From the NCBI GenBank assembly GCA_947499255.1, contig CANMNF010000001.1:992001-1056000 (forward strand): a stretch of DNA of 64,000 nucleotides, in the 5' to 3' direction. The notes under the pieces are model-generated. The model made no database searches. It worked only from the letters and a program-made list of their open reading frames with translations, and was not told where the DNA came from. How positions within the stretch are numbered: position 1 is the stretch's first letter; the number at the start of each line of letters is the position of its first letter. Shown here piece by piece: positions 36,449 to 44,631 of the stretch. This DNA comes from an uncultured Sphingomonadaceae bacterium (GTDB lineage: Bacteria; Pseudomonadota; Alphaproteobacteria; Sphingomonadales; Sphingomonadaceae). The position numbers and the translations under genes were made by a program.

Positions 36449-37554
36449 CCTCCGCGCACCCGCGCGCCTTCGGGATTGGTGAGGTCATAGGTCACAATGC
36501 CGCGCTGTGCCTGATCGCGGTTTTGCCACAAGTCATGGCCAAGCGAGCAGGCTGCATCCTTGGCCCCGGTGCTCCAATGATCGTTTACTGTGGCGCGCGA
36601 AAACTCATAATCCTTGGAATAGCTATCATGGCTTTCGCGCCGATTGATGAGGTGCATCACCCGTATTGCGCCCGGCCCATCATTGGCCGTCAAAGCGGCG
36701 AGATCGGGATCATCGCGCAATTCCTCAGGCAGCTTTGCGGCCAAGCGCGCGGCGGCAAGGCGCAGTTCTTCAAGGTTTTGCATCGCATCGGTGTTAAAGC
36801 GCGTGCGACTGGAATAGCGGATGTCCTTTTCGCGTTGGATCACTTCGGAAAGATCGCGCGGCAGTTCGCCCCGCGCATGGAACAGATCGATTTGATAGAT
36901 CGTCATGTCGCACCGCTCGGCCTCATCAATCACATATTGCAATGGCGTGTTGGAGACGAGCCCGCCATCCCAATAGGCCGCGCCGTCTATCTCCACCGGC
37001 GGGAAGCCCGGCGGCAGCGCGCCCGATGCCATGATATGTTCAGGCGCGATGGTCTGACGGCGATTGTCGAACCATGTGAGATTGCCCGTCGCAACATTTA
37101 CCGCACCCACACTCAAACGCATATCGCCGCCATTAATCCGGTCAAAATCGATGAGATCCAGCAGAGTATCGCGCAAAGGCGCTGTGTCATAAATGCTGGT
37201 GGCAAAAGGCTGGGGCAAGCGCGGGCGGAAGAAACCGGGCGCTCCAAAAGCGGCGATCGTGTTGGCCGCCGTCTCATTGAAAAAGCGGCGCATGGGGCCA
37301 CTATCGGCAGGCGCAATGGCGAGGACTTCGGCACTAACAATATCCCAGAACGCGCGCAGCATGGGCACGCGATCATCGGGCTTGTTCCCCGCGATCAGCG
37401 CGGCATTGATCGCGCCGATAGAGATTCCGGCGCACCAATGCGGTTCAACTGTGTTGCCATGGAGCGCCTCATAAACCCCCGCCTGATACGCACCAAGCGC
37501 ACCGCCGCCTTGCAGGACGAGGATTTCGGGGTGGTTGGCGGTTGGTTTGGGCAT
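36445..37554 (-). CDS. Patatin-like phospholipase
   Basis: A 369-residue esterase with the Ser-Asp dyad of patatins: glycine-rich oxyanion motif QGGGALGAYQAGVYEAL, nucleophile Ser45 in GISIGAINA, and DGGLVSNTPLQ carrying the catalytic Asp. Start at ATG 37554 opens just before the oxyanion loop; the frame runs open to 37761, but those residues look non-coding and enter a divergent region. The C-terminal part is conserved in the DUF3734-bearing branch of bacterial patatins (inference). Converges with greB, overlapping stop codons. Confidence 0.9.
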   Translation of the reverse strand: MPKPTANHPEILVLQGGGALGAYQAGVYEALHGNTVEPHWCAGISIGAINAALIAGNKPDDRVPMLRAFWDIVSAEVLAIAPADSGPMRRFFNETAANTIAAFGAPGFFRPRLPQPFATSIYDTAPLRDTLLDLIDFDRINGGDMRLSVGAVNVATGNLTWFDNRRQTIAPEHIMASGALPPGFPPVEIDGAAYWDGGLVSNTPLQYVIDEAERCDMTIYQIDLFHARGELPRDLSEVIQREKDIRYSSRTRFNTDAMQNLEELRLAAARLAAKLPEELRDDPDLAALTANDGPGAIRVMHLINRRESHDSYSKDYEFSRATVNDHWSTGAKDAACSLGHDLWQNRDQAQRGIVTYDLTNPEGARVRGG

Positions 37555-37675
37555 GTGGTGGGTGTGGCGGAGTTTATGCTGCGGTGCAATATTTTTACTT
37601 GTCCGATGACAACTGTTTCGCTTGACTAATAGCGCACGCCACCGAGGGACAGCCGAGAAAAAACATCGGAATCCA

Positions 37676-38359
37676 TCAATCAAAACCCTTCCTAAACAGC
37701 CCGGAAAAGTTTCCTGAGGGGATATCTTCTGGGAACTCAGCGGATGAAAAGCCCATCTCATAGATACTTTTTAACCACCCCAACCGCTCCTCAATCCCGC
37801 TGGTTACCGGGTCATCTGTAAGTTGCACGGTGATCCTGCGCAGTGTCACGCCCTCGCCAAAGCTCGCTGCCAGATCATCGGGATCAACCCGCGCCACGCT
37901 GGTGGGATCATCCAGATCGGCAAAGGTCACAAGCATTGGACGGTTATCAAAAGGCAAATCTCCTCCCGCCTGCTGTTCTTTCATCAGACGTGTGCGGCGG
38001 ATGCCGGAATATTCACCTTCAAACTGGCGTGTGTCGACAGCGGCATAAGGCCACCACTTCGCGGCATCGACATTGTTTTGCGAGCGCAACAGCGCAAACA
38101 ATACGCGGCTATCGGGTAACTCCACCGCTACCACCTCACCGCGCAACCGGGCGCGAATGCCTCGCGCCTCCGGCAGGGTTAAACCATCGTCGCCCGTTTC
38201 CCTGACCACAACTTCAATCACGCTCGATCCAGATCGTAGTCCGTCCGGTGTCTCAACCTCAACGGTCAGGCGATATCGGAATGTCTCCTGCTTCACGCCG
38301 CACCCTGTCAAAACAAGCACGAACGGCAAGGCCAAGAAGGCAAGAATTCGAGACAACAC
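37676..38359 (-). CDS. Hypothetical lipoprotein
   Basis: 227 residues with an N-terminal signal and lipobox LTGC-G (MLSRILAFLALPFVLVLTGC). The mature part is mixed alpha/beta with many charged residues and no cysteine beyond the lipid-anchor; segments such as TVEVETPDGLRSGSSVIEV resemble an immunoglobulin-like strand. It is transcribed toward patatin, which follows 121 bases downstream. Family not recognised; surface or periplasmic role is likely. Confidence 0.75.
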   Translation of the reverse strand: MLSRILAFLALPFVLVLTGCGVKQETFRYRLTVEVETPDGLRSGSSVIEVVVRETGDDGLTLPEARGIRARLRGEVVAVELPDSRVLFALLRSQNNVDAAKWWPYAAVDTRQFEGEYSGIRRTRLMKEQQAGGDLPFDNRPMLVTFADLDDPTSVARVDPDDLAASFGEGVTLRRITVQLTDDPVTSGIEERLGWLKSIYEMGFSSAEFPEDIPSGNFSGLFRKGFD

Positions 38360-38415
38360 TTTCCTCCAAACGAACCCCTACACTTGTATCCAAAACCCCT
38401 TAAGGCAAAGAAAAA

Positions 38416-38439
38416 GGCCGCGAGTTTGCACTCGCGGCC
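38416..38439 (-). terminator. Rho-independent terminator of the yqiJ-yqiK operon
   Basis: A 9-bp perfect stem GGCCGCGAG / CTCGCGGCC (38416-38424, 38431-38439) with a 6-base loop, and on the minus strand it is followed by TTTTTCTTT. It stands 24 bases past the flotillin stop, so it is the terminator of that operon. Confidence 0.9.
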
Positions 38440-38463
38440 TCTCTTTTATTGAGTAGGGTAAGC

Positions 38464-40227
38464 TTATTCAGCCACCTCTGGCGCACTTTTATCGTCAGCA
38501 TCGCTCTCTGCTTCGCCGCCGTCATTGTCCGCCAGATCGCCCAACAGGTCGATCATGGAGGCATCGTCGGTGCCGTTCAGATCGGCTGCGCCTTGGGCCA
38601 ATTTGCCAAGAGACGAACCATCAAGGCCCAGCTCTTTCATCAAGCCGTCCAGCACGGGAGCTTGTGCACGGTATGCCAAGGCTGCGCTGACCGCATCAGT
38701 CGCAAGGTTCCCCGAACCACCGCCTGCGCCAGATCCGCCGGAGCCGTTCGAGCCACCGCCAGAACCGCCGCCGCCATTGTTCGTGAGGCCATCGACCTGC
38801 ACGATCTTGATGGAGTCAATCGCTTCCATGGGCTTGGCGCTTTCGCGGATGACTTCGGGCAGTACTTTGAGCAGAGCAAGCTTGGTTTGCAGGCTGATCT
38901 GATCCATCGAGAGGATGTTCGCCGCCTCATTGATCGCTTCCTGACCTGCCGCTTCCACTTCAAACCGAACACGGTCAGCTTCGGCGCGCAGCACTTCAGC
39001 ATCGGCATCACCTTTGGCTTCAAGCCTTGCAGCTTCAGCGCGGTTGGTCGCTGCGTCCTTTTCCGCTTCGGCTTCGACCTTGATGCCAATCGCTTCACGC
39101 TCGGCGACCTTGGCCGCCTCGATCAGCTCAATCTTCTTCTGACGTTCAGCGATCTCGCTTTCCCGCGCCGTTCCGACCTGCTCTTCAGCGGCAACCGCTT
39201 TGGCACGGGCCGCATCGGCTTCGGCCTTGGCCTGACTTTCTTCGCGAGACTTGTTCTGCACCGCGATCTGCTGTTCCTGACGGGCGATTTCCAGAGCGCG
39301 CACCTGATCAATGCGGGCTTCTTCGACCAGCCGATCAGCTTCGATCTGCTGTGCGTCCACCTGCTTTTTCGCTTCGATCTTTGCCGCATCGGCTTCGCGC
39401 TGACGCTCCGCCTGTTCACGCGCGATTTCAGAGTTTTGTGAGGCCCGGCGCACTTCAATTTCGCGTTCTTGGGAAAGGCGTGCATATTCCTGGTCACGAC
39501 CAATCTCGAAGCTTTTTTGATCCGCTTCAAGGTTCTTCGTTTCCATCTGTACGCGGGTGTCCTGCTCGATATCGTTGCGCAGTTTCTTGCGCGCTTCAAT
39601 CTGCTCGGTCAGCTTGGTGAGGCCTTCGGCGTCAAAAGCATTGTTGGCGTTGAAATGCTCAATGCTCGTCTGGTCCAGCCCGGTTAGAGAAACCGATTCC
39701 AGTTCCAGACCGTTCATCGCGAGGTCGTTAGACGAGACTTGCTGCACCTTTTGCACAAAGTCTGCGCGTTGTTCGTGCAGTTCATTCATGGTCATGCCAG
39801 CCGCCACAGAGCGCAGCGCATCCACGAACTTGCCTTCGACAAGGTCTTTCAACATTTCAGGCTGCATAGTGCGCATACCCAGCGTTTGTGCAGCCATGCC
39901 GATGGCTTCGGCATCCGGCTTCACGCGGACATAAAATTCTGCCTTCACGTCAATCCGCAACCGATCCAGCGTAATCAACGCTTCGGTATCGTTGCGCACC
40001 ACGGCCAGCACCAGCGTGTTCATGTTCACCGGCATTGTTTCATGAAAGATCGGGAAGACGAGCGCGCCGCCATTCATAACGACCTTTTCTCCGCCCACGC
40101 CTGTTCGCACAAAAGCGGTCTCTTTCGAGGCGCGGCGATAGAGTTTGGTGAAGAAGATCAATATCGCGAAAAACGCGATGACAATGCCACCGGTGCCGAT
40201 GAGGGATGTGTCTACTAAAAAGTCCAT
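38464..40227 (-). CDS. yqiK: Flotillin-family protein YqiK
   Basis: A 587-residue inner-membrane scaffold protein. One N-terminal transmembrane helix (IGTGGIVIAFFAILIFFTKLY), an SPFH/prohibitin domain (about residues 30-220, with NMNTLVLAVVRNDTEALIT), then a long Ala/Glu/Lys/Arg coiled coil to about residue 450 and a Gly/Ser-rich linker (NNGGGGSGGGSNGSGG) before an acidic tail. Flotillins organise membrane microdomains. It is the second gene of a yqiJ-yqiK pair, 32 bases after yqiJ, an arrangement known from E. coli. Confidence 0.9.
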   Translation of the reverse strand: MDFLVDTSLIGTGGIVIAFFAILIFFTKLYRRASKETAFVRTGVGGEKVVMNGGALVFPIFHETMPVNMNTLVLAVVRNDTEALITLDRLRIDVKAEFYVRVKPDAEAIGMAAQTLGMRTMQPEMLKDLVEGKFVDALRSVAAGMTMNELHEQRADFVQKVQQVSSNDLAMNGLELESVSLTGLDQTSIEHFNANNAFDAEGLTKLTEQIEARKKLRNDIEQDTRVQMETKNLEADQKSFEIGRDQEYARLSQEREIEVRRASQNSEIAREQAERQREADAAKIEAKKQVDAQQIEADRLVEEARIDQVRALEIARQEQQIAVQNKSREESQAKAEADAARAKAVAAEEQVGTARESEIAERQKKIELIEAAKVAEREAIGIKVEAEAEKDAATNRAEAARLEAKGDADAEVLRAEADRVRFEVEAAGQEAINEAANILSMDQISLQTKLALLKVLPEVIRESAKPMEAIDSIKIVQVDGLTNNGGGGSGGGSNGSGGSGAGGGSGNLATDAVSAALAYRAQAPVLDGLMKELGLDGSSLGKLAQGAADLNGTDDASMIDLLGDLADNDGGEAESDADDKSAPEVAE

Positions 40228-40259
40228 TTCTTCTCCTGTTACATTTGTGTTTTGCTGGT

Positions 40260-40922
40260 TCAGGCGGTCGGTGCCAGTTTCCTTTCCGACAAGGCGACGC
40301 CGTAAAACGTCTGCCCTTCACGCCGCACCAGCAGCAATTCGTCGCTTTCATGCATCCGGCTGCCAGCTTCGTGTGGCTCCACCATGACATAATGCGTCTG
40401 GCCATGGCGGTCTTTCACCTTGGCGCGGGCCGGATGATCAATTGCGGAATACCCCGTGGTGATAACGGCACGCCGCCCCACCAAGCTATTCAGGCTTACC
40501 GCGCTGGTTTCATCCTGCGGCAGGATCGCTCCCAAAGGCCGCACAAGCAGCGCGGTTACTGGCAAAGTGGCACCACCTGCAATCAGTGCTGCCAACCATG
40601 GGAACAAAGGGGTGCCGGTTAAGCTGTCCGCAAAGCCCTGCACGCTCATGCCAATCACGGTGAAGAGCAGCAGAAAAACGATCAGCCAGATCAAAAACGG
40701 CACCTTGCCCAGCCCCAGCAGCGTTGTAATCGCGCCGCCAATACTGGCCGAGGTAGGATCGACATCGATATCGACATCGGGATCCAGATTGAGGCCCAGA
40801 TCGCCGCTGATATCAGTCGCGCTGTCAAATTCGCCAACGCCGATCAATTGCATCACCGCCAACAGCACCATAATCCCGAAAGAGATGGCAAAAGGCAGAT
40901 TATATTCGGCAAGCAGGCTCAT
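40260..40922 (-). CDS. yqiJ: YqiJ-like OB-fold membrane protein
   Basis: 220 residues with three or four hydrophobic segments (for example FAISFGIMVLLAVMQLIGVG, FLIWLIVFLLLFTVIGM) and a C-terminal OB-fold-like soluble region (LVGRRAVITTGYSAIDHPARAKV). The acidic stretch LDPDVDIDVDPT lies between. It matches the NfeD-like YqiJ family that pairs with flotillins. Start at ATG 40922 opens directly before the first helix; codons upstream at 40937 are less likely. It is divergent from the IalB-like gene, sharing a 175-base promoter region. Confidence 0.82.
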   Translation of the reverse strand: MSLLAEYNLPFAISFGIMVLLAVMQLIGVGEFDSATDISGDLGLNLDPDVDIDVDPTSASIGGAITTLLGLGKVPFLIWLIVFLLLFTVIGMSVQGFADSLTGTPLFPWLAALIAGGATLPVTALLVRPLGAILPQDETSAVSLNSLVGRRAVITTGYSAIDHPARAKVKDRHGQTHYVMVEPHEAGSRMHESDELLLVRREGQTFYGVALSERKLAPTA

Positions 40923-41097
40923 TTCATCGCACCGCACAGCTTGCGCTGGCAGCGTCCTTTGGTGTTCTGGGATTTACCGGGATCGGTTCCCCTTCCGACT
41001 TGTATTCATATAGCATAAAGGTTCGATAATTTCCAGTGAAACCGGATTCCCCACGTACGATTTTGCGTTTTTCGCGTCTTGGCATAGGTACAATGCG

Positions 41098-41592
41098 ATG
41101 CGTTTGACTGTCTATACTTACCCCGCCGCTTTTCTATTGGCGTTGGCCGTGCCTGCCGCTGCGCAAGACAGCCTTGGCGTGTTTGGCGATTGGGGCGCGT
41201 TTCGCGATCAGGAAGCAGAGCGCTGCTATGCCATTGCGATGCCGCGTGAGAGGCGCGGCAGGCGCGATTTTGCCGCTTTTGCCAGCGTTGGCACATGGCC
41301 GGGCAAAGGCGTGCGCGGCCAGTTGCATTTCCGCAGTTCGCTCGCTTTGCCCAGCAATGCACAGGTGACTTTGGTGGTGGGGGATGAACGCTTTGTGCTG
41401 ACAGGCAGTGGCAGCGATGCCTGGGCGCGCGATGATGGGCAGGATGCCGCGATCCGCGCAGCCATGCGTTCAGCCTCTTCGATGAGCCTGCGCTCACGCG
41501 ACACGCGCGGTGTGAATTTCGTTGACCGTTACAGCCTTGAAGGCGTGGCCACAGCAATGGATGCCGCAACCGTTGGATGCGCGCAGCGATAA
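41098..41592 (+). CDS. Invasion-associated locus B (IalB)-like secreted protein
   Basis: 164 residues: signal peptide ending VPAAAQD, then the compact beta domain with GDWGAFRDQEAERCYAIAMP, the hallmark of IalB-like proteins in alphaproteobacteria. Two cysteines (about residues 42 and 162) may form a disulfide. IalB family members are periplasmic and have been tied to host invasion in Bartonella, but most family members are in free-living bacteria. It lies upstream of rlmN by 67 bases on the same strand. Confidence 0.7.
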   Translation: MRLTVYTYPAAFLLALAVPAAAQDSLGVFGDWGAFRDQEAERCYAIAMPRERRGRRDFAAFASVGTWPGKGVRGQLHFRSSLALPSNAQVTLVVGDERFVLTGSGSDAWARDDGQDAAIRAAMRSASSMSLRSRDTRGVNFVDRYSLEGVATAMDAATVGCAQR

Positions 41593-41659
41593 CGCAGCAA
41601 TAGCAAGCTATCGCAGCGCCTAGCATTCCGGCGCGCGCTCGCTTATATGGCGCGCTCTC

Positions 41660-42895
41660 ATGGCCGATACTGAACTTATGCCGATACCGGGACAAATTGA
41701 TCCCGTCCCCGCCCCGCGCGACATCACGCCGCGCGAAGATGGTCGTCTTGACCTGATTGGCTTGCCCAAATCGCGCATCCGCGAATTGTTTGCCGAGGCG
41801 GGGTTGGATGAAAAACAGGCCAAGCTGCGCTCCAAGCAAGTCTATCACTGGCTGTATCATCGCGGTGTGACCGATTTCACCGAAATGACCGATCTTGGCA
41901 AAACCATGCGCCCGTGGCTGACGCAGCGGTTTGTGATCGGCCGCCCCGAAGTGGTCGAAGCGCAGCATAGCGCAGATGGGACGCGCAAATGGCTTTTGCG
42001 GACATCGGATGGGCATGATTTTGAAATGGTCTTCATCCCCGATGCCAATCGCGGGACTTTGTGCGTGTCGAGCCAGGTGGGCTGCACGCTCAATTGCACC
42101 TTCTGCCATACCGGCACGATGCGTCTGGTGCGCAATCTGACACCGGGCGAGATTGTCGGCCAAGTTATGCTGGCGCGCGATGCTTTGGGTGAATGGCCCA
42201 AAGGCCGCATGGATATGGCCGAAGATGAGGACGAGACCGCTTATACTTCGGATGGCCGCCTGCTCACCAATATCGTGATGATGGGCATGGGTGAGCCTTT
42301 GTACAATTTCGATAATGTGCGCGATGCGCTGAATCTGGTGATGGATGGCGAAGGGTTAGCCTTGTCCAAACGCCGCATCACTTTGTCGACCAGCGGCGTT
42401 GTGCCGATGATGGAGCGGTGTGGCGCAGAAATCGGCGTCAATCTGGCGGTCTCACTGCATGCTGTGACAAAGCCGGTGCGCGATGAGATCGTGCCGATAA
42501 ACCGCAAATATGGCATTGAAGAACTGCTCAAAGCCTGTGCCGATTATCCCGGCGCCAGCAATGCGCGGCGTATCACGTTTGAATATGTGATGCTGGATGG
42601 AAAGAACGATAGCGACGAAGACGCGCATGAATTGGTGCGCCTTTTGAAAGCGCATAATCTGCCTGCCAAAGTCAATCTGATCCCGTTTAATCCATGGCCC
42701 GGTGCGCAATATGAATGTTCCAGCCCGGAGCGGATCCGGTCCTTCTCCAACATCGTGTTCGAAGGCGGCATTTCCGCCCCCATCCGCACACCGCGCGGCC
42801 GTGATATTGATGCTGCCTGCGGACAATTGCGCACCGCAGCTGAAAAGAAAAGCCGGGCCGAGCGTGACCGTGAAGAAGCCGCAGCCAATAGCTAA
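41660..42895 (+). CDS. rlmN: 23S rRNA / tRNA adenine-C2 methyltransferase RlmN
   Basis: Radical SAM enzyme methylating C2 of A2503 in 23S rRNA and A37 in some tRNAs. 411 residues. Radical-SAM cluster motif CxxxCxxC is at Cys142, Cys146 and Cys149 ([12 protein letters not shown]). The family hallmarks [24 protein letters not shown] and [10 protein letters not shown] are present, and the conserved C-terminal cysteine needed for the second methylation step is seen near AACGQLR. Standard length. It is followed 11 bases later by a membrane protein gene in the same direction. Confidence 0.96.
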   Translation: MADTELMPIPGQIDPVPAPRDITPREDGRLDLIGLPKSRIRELFAEAGLDEKQAKLRSKQVYHWLYHRGVTDFTEMTDLGKTMRPWLTQRFVIGRPEVVEAQHSADGTRKWLLRTSDGHDFEMVFIPDANRGTLCVSSQVGCTLNCTFCHTGTMRLVRNLTPGEIVGQVMLARDALGEWPKGRMDMAEDEDETAYTSDGRLLTNIVMMGMGEPLYNFDNVRDALNLVMDGEGLALSKRRITLSTSGVVPMMERCGAEIGVNLAVSLHAVTKPVRDEIVPINRKYGIEELLKACADYPGASNARRITFEYVMLDGKNDSDEDAHELVRLLKAHNLPAKVNLIPFNPWPGAQYECSSPERIRSFSNIVFEGGISAPIRTPRGRDIDAACGQLRTAAEKKSRAERDREEAAANS

Positions 42896-42906
42896 GGCAT
42901 GTACGT

Positions 42907-43938
42907 TTGGCAGATGCAGTAACACACCGCCGTCGTTTCACAGTGGCAGGCCATCAAGGCCTGGTTATCATGCGCTCACACACCGATGGTGTGATGTCCG
43001 AATTGCAGATCGATGGAACACCAATCGCGCGCGATTTCACCCCAGCCACAGGCGATGATGCCGCACTCAGTCATCACTTGCACGCATCCTTGCCCGATGG
43101 CCGCACTTTGCACATCGAAGCAGGCTGGATCAGCGCGCGTGATATTACAATTGCCGTGCATGTGGATGGCGAACTGATCTTTCAAAGTCATTCAGGCGAA
43201 CCCATCGTCCATGGCGAAAGCGTCTATGGAGGAGCAGGACCAACACTGCCAAAATCCGGTGGCATAGCTGTTCGCGAAAGATGGCAAAACGGCAACTCAG
43301 AGCTTGCCAATCAGGATGAGGGTTACGATCCAACCGTCTGGAAACGCAATCAAATCCCGCTTGGCATAGATATTGGTCTAGGGCTGCTTTTCTTTGTGAT
43401 TGCCAAGCTTACCGATCTTACCACCGCCGCCGTCGCAGGCGCGGTCATTGGCATTGCGCTGCTGATTATCCAGCGTATTTCAAAAATCGATCTGCTTGGC
43501 GGTCTGGCCATGTTCGGCATTGTAATGATGCTGATTTCCGCCGGTCTCGCGATTATTTTTGATAGCGAGGATGCGGTCAAATATCGCACCACCTTCATGG
43601 GACTTCTGGGCGCGACGCTGTTTTTTACAGACGGCGCTCTGGGAGGCAAACGCCTGGTGAAGCGGCTGCTGCTCTATTTGCCTTACACCGATCTTGATCC
43701 GGTGCGCCTTGGCCTTGGCATGGGCTTGATGGGTCTGGTGATGGCAGGTGTTAATCAAGCGGTGGCGATGCTCGCTTCGACGGATGTCTGGCTGTTTTAT
43801 ACGACGTTTGGCGATTTTGTGCTGACCATGGGGCTGATCCTGATCGTCTTTCGCTGGGCGCGCGGACAAATGGCGCGCGAGGCCTATCCCGCTTATCGGA
43901 CACGCGAACAACGCTGGCCTGACGAGGTTATGGGATGA
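42907..43938 (+). CDS. YciB/IspA-like inner membrane protein with an N-terminal soluble domain
   Basis: 343 residues. The C-terminal 200 residues match the intracellular septation/YciB family (LLFFVIAKLTDLTTAA, then KYRTTFMGLLGATLFFTDG, about five helices). The N-terminal about 130 residues are a separate soluble beta-rich domain (LQIDGTPIARDF, TLHIEAGWISARDITIAV) that normal YciB (about 180 residues) lacks. Start: TTG 42907 is used because the beta region extends upstream of the next ATG (42970), with AAGG eight to ten bases before. Overlaps the following MOSC gene by ATGA. Confidence 0.7.
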   Translation: MADAVTHRRRFTVAGHQGLVIMRSHTDGVMSELQIDGTPIARDFTPATGDDAALSHHLHASLPDGRTLHIEAGWISARDITIAVHVDGELIFQSHSGEPIVHGESVYGGAGPTLPKSGGIAVRERWQNGNSELANQDEGYDPTVWKRNQIPLGIDIGLGLLFFVIAKLTDLTTAAVAGAVIGIALLIIQRISKIDLLGGLAMFGIVMMLISAGLAIIFDSEDAVKYRTTFMGLLGATLFFTDGALGGKRLVKRLLLYLPYTDLDPVRLGLGMGLMGLVMAGVNQAVAMLASTDVWLFYTTFGDFVLTMGLILIVFRWARGQMAREAYPAYRTREQRWPDEVMG

Positions 43939-44582
43939 ACGCGTGGCGCGTCGAAGCTCTGCTAGGTGCTGCGGCCCAGCCTTTTCGCGGCGATCACACC
44001 AGTGCCATTGCCAAGCAGCCATTGGACGGCCCTGTCCTGATCCACCGCGAAGGTTTGACAGGCGACGAACAGGCCGACCGCACAGTGCATGGCGGGCCGG
44101 AAAAGGCGGTGCATTGCTACCCCCTCGATCATCACGCCGCGTGGCGCGATATGTTGGGCCTTCACCCTTTGCTGGAGGATCCGGGCGCTTTTGGCAGCAA
44201 TCTTGCCATTCGCGGCCTTTCCGAAACCGATGTCCATATTGGCGACCGTTTCCGTTTTGGCGGCGCGCTCATCGAATTGTGCCAGCCGCGCCAGCCTTGT
44301 TGGAAGATTGAGCATCGTTTTGATCAGAAGCGCATGGTAGCCCACATCCTGCAAACGGGGTGCTGCGGGTTCTATTTCCGCGTGCTGGAAGAAGGCCATA
44401 CGCAAGCTGGCGATATGTTGGAACGGGTGGAGACGGGCCATGAGGAATGGTCTGTTGCGCGCGTGTTTGAAACGCTGTTTGGCCTCGGCTCCAAACCCTC
44501 ACCAGACGATATCGCAGCTTTGCTCAAACTGGATTGCTTGGCCGAAGAATTGAAAGCCAGCATCGCCCGCAAATTCACCTGA
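43935..44582 (+). CDS. MOSC domain protein (YiiM-like)
   Basis: 215 residues. The MOSC fold is a beta-barrel linked to molybdenum-cofactor sulfuration and to reduction of hydroxylated N compounds. Key features are LTGDEQADRTVHGGPEKAVHCYP, GAFGSNLAIRGLSE and Cys122 in QPRQPCWKI, the invariant MOSC cysteine. It overlaps the preceding YciB-like gene by ATGA. Physiology is not shown; E. coli YiiM reduces 6-N-hydroxylaminopurine, a plausible role here. Confidence 0.9.
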   Translation: MNAWRVEALLGAAAQPFRGDHTSAIAKQPLDGPVLIHREGLTGDEQADRTVHGGPEKAVHCYPLDHHAAWRDMLGLHPLLEDPGAFGSNLAIRGLSETDVHIGDRFRFGGALIELCQPRQPCWKIEHRFDQKRMVAHILQTGCCGFYFRVLEEGHTQAGDMLERVETGHEEWSVARVFETLFGLGSKPSPDDIAALLKLDCLAEELKASIARKFT

Positions 44583-44631
44583 GCTCCACGAATTTACCCA
44601 AAGTGGACAAAAACGCGCTATGGGCACCGGT

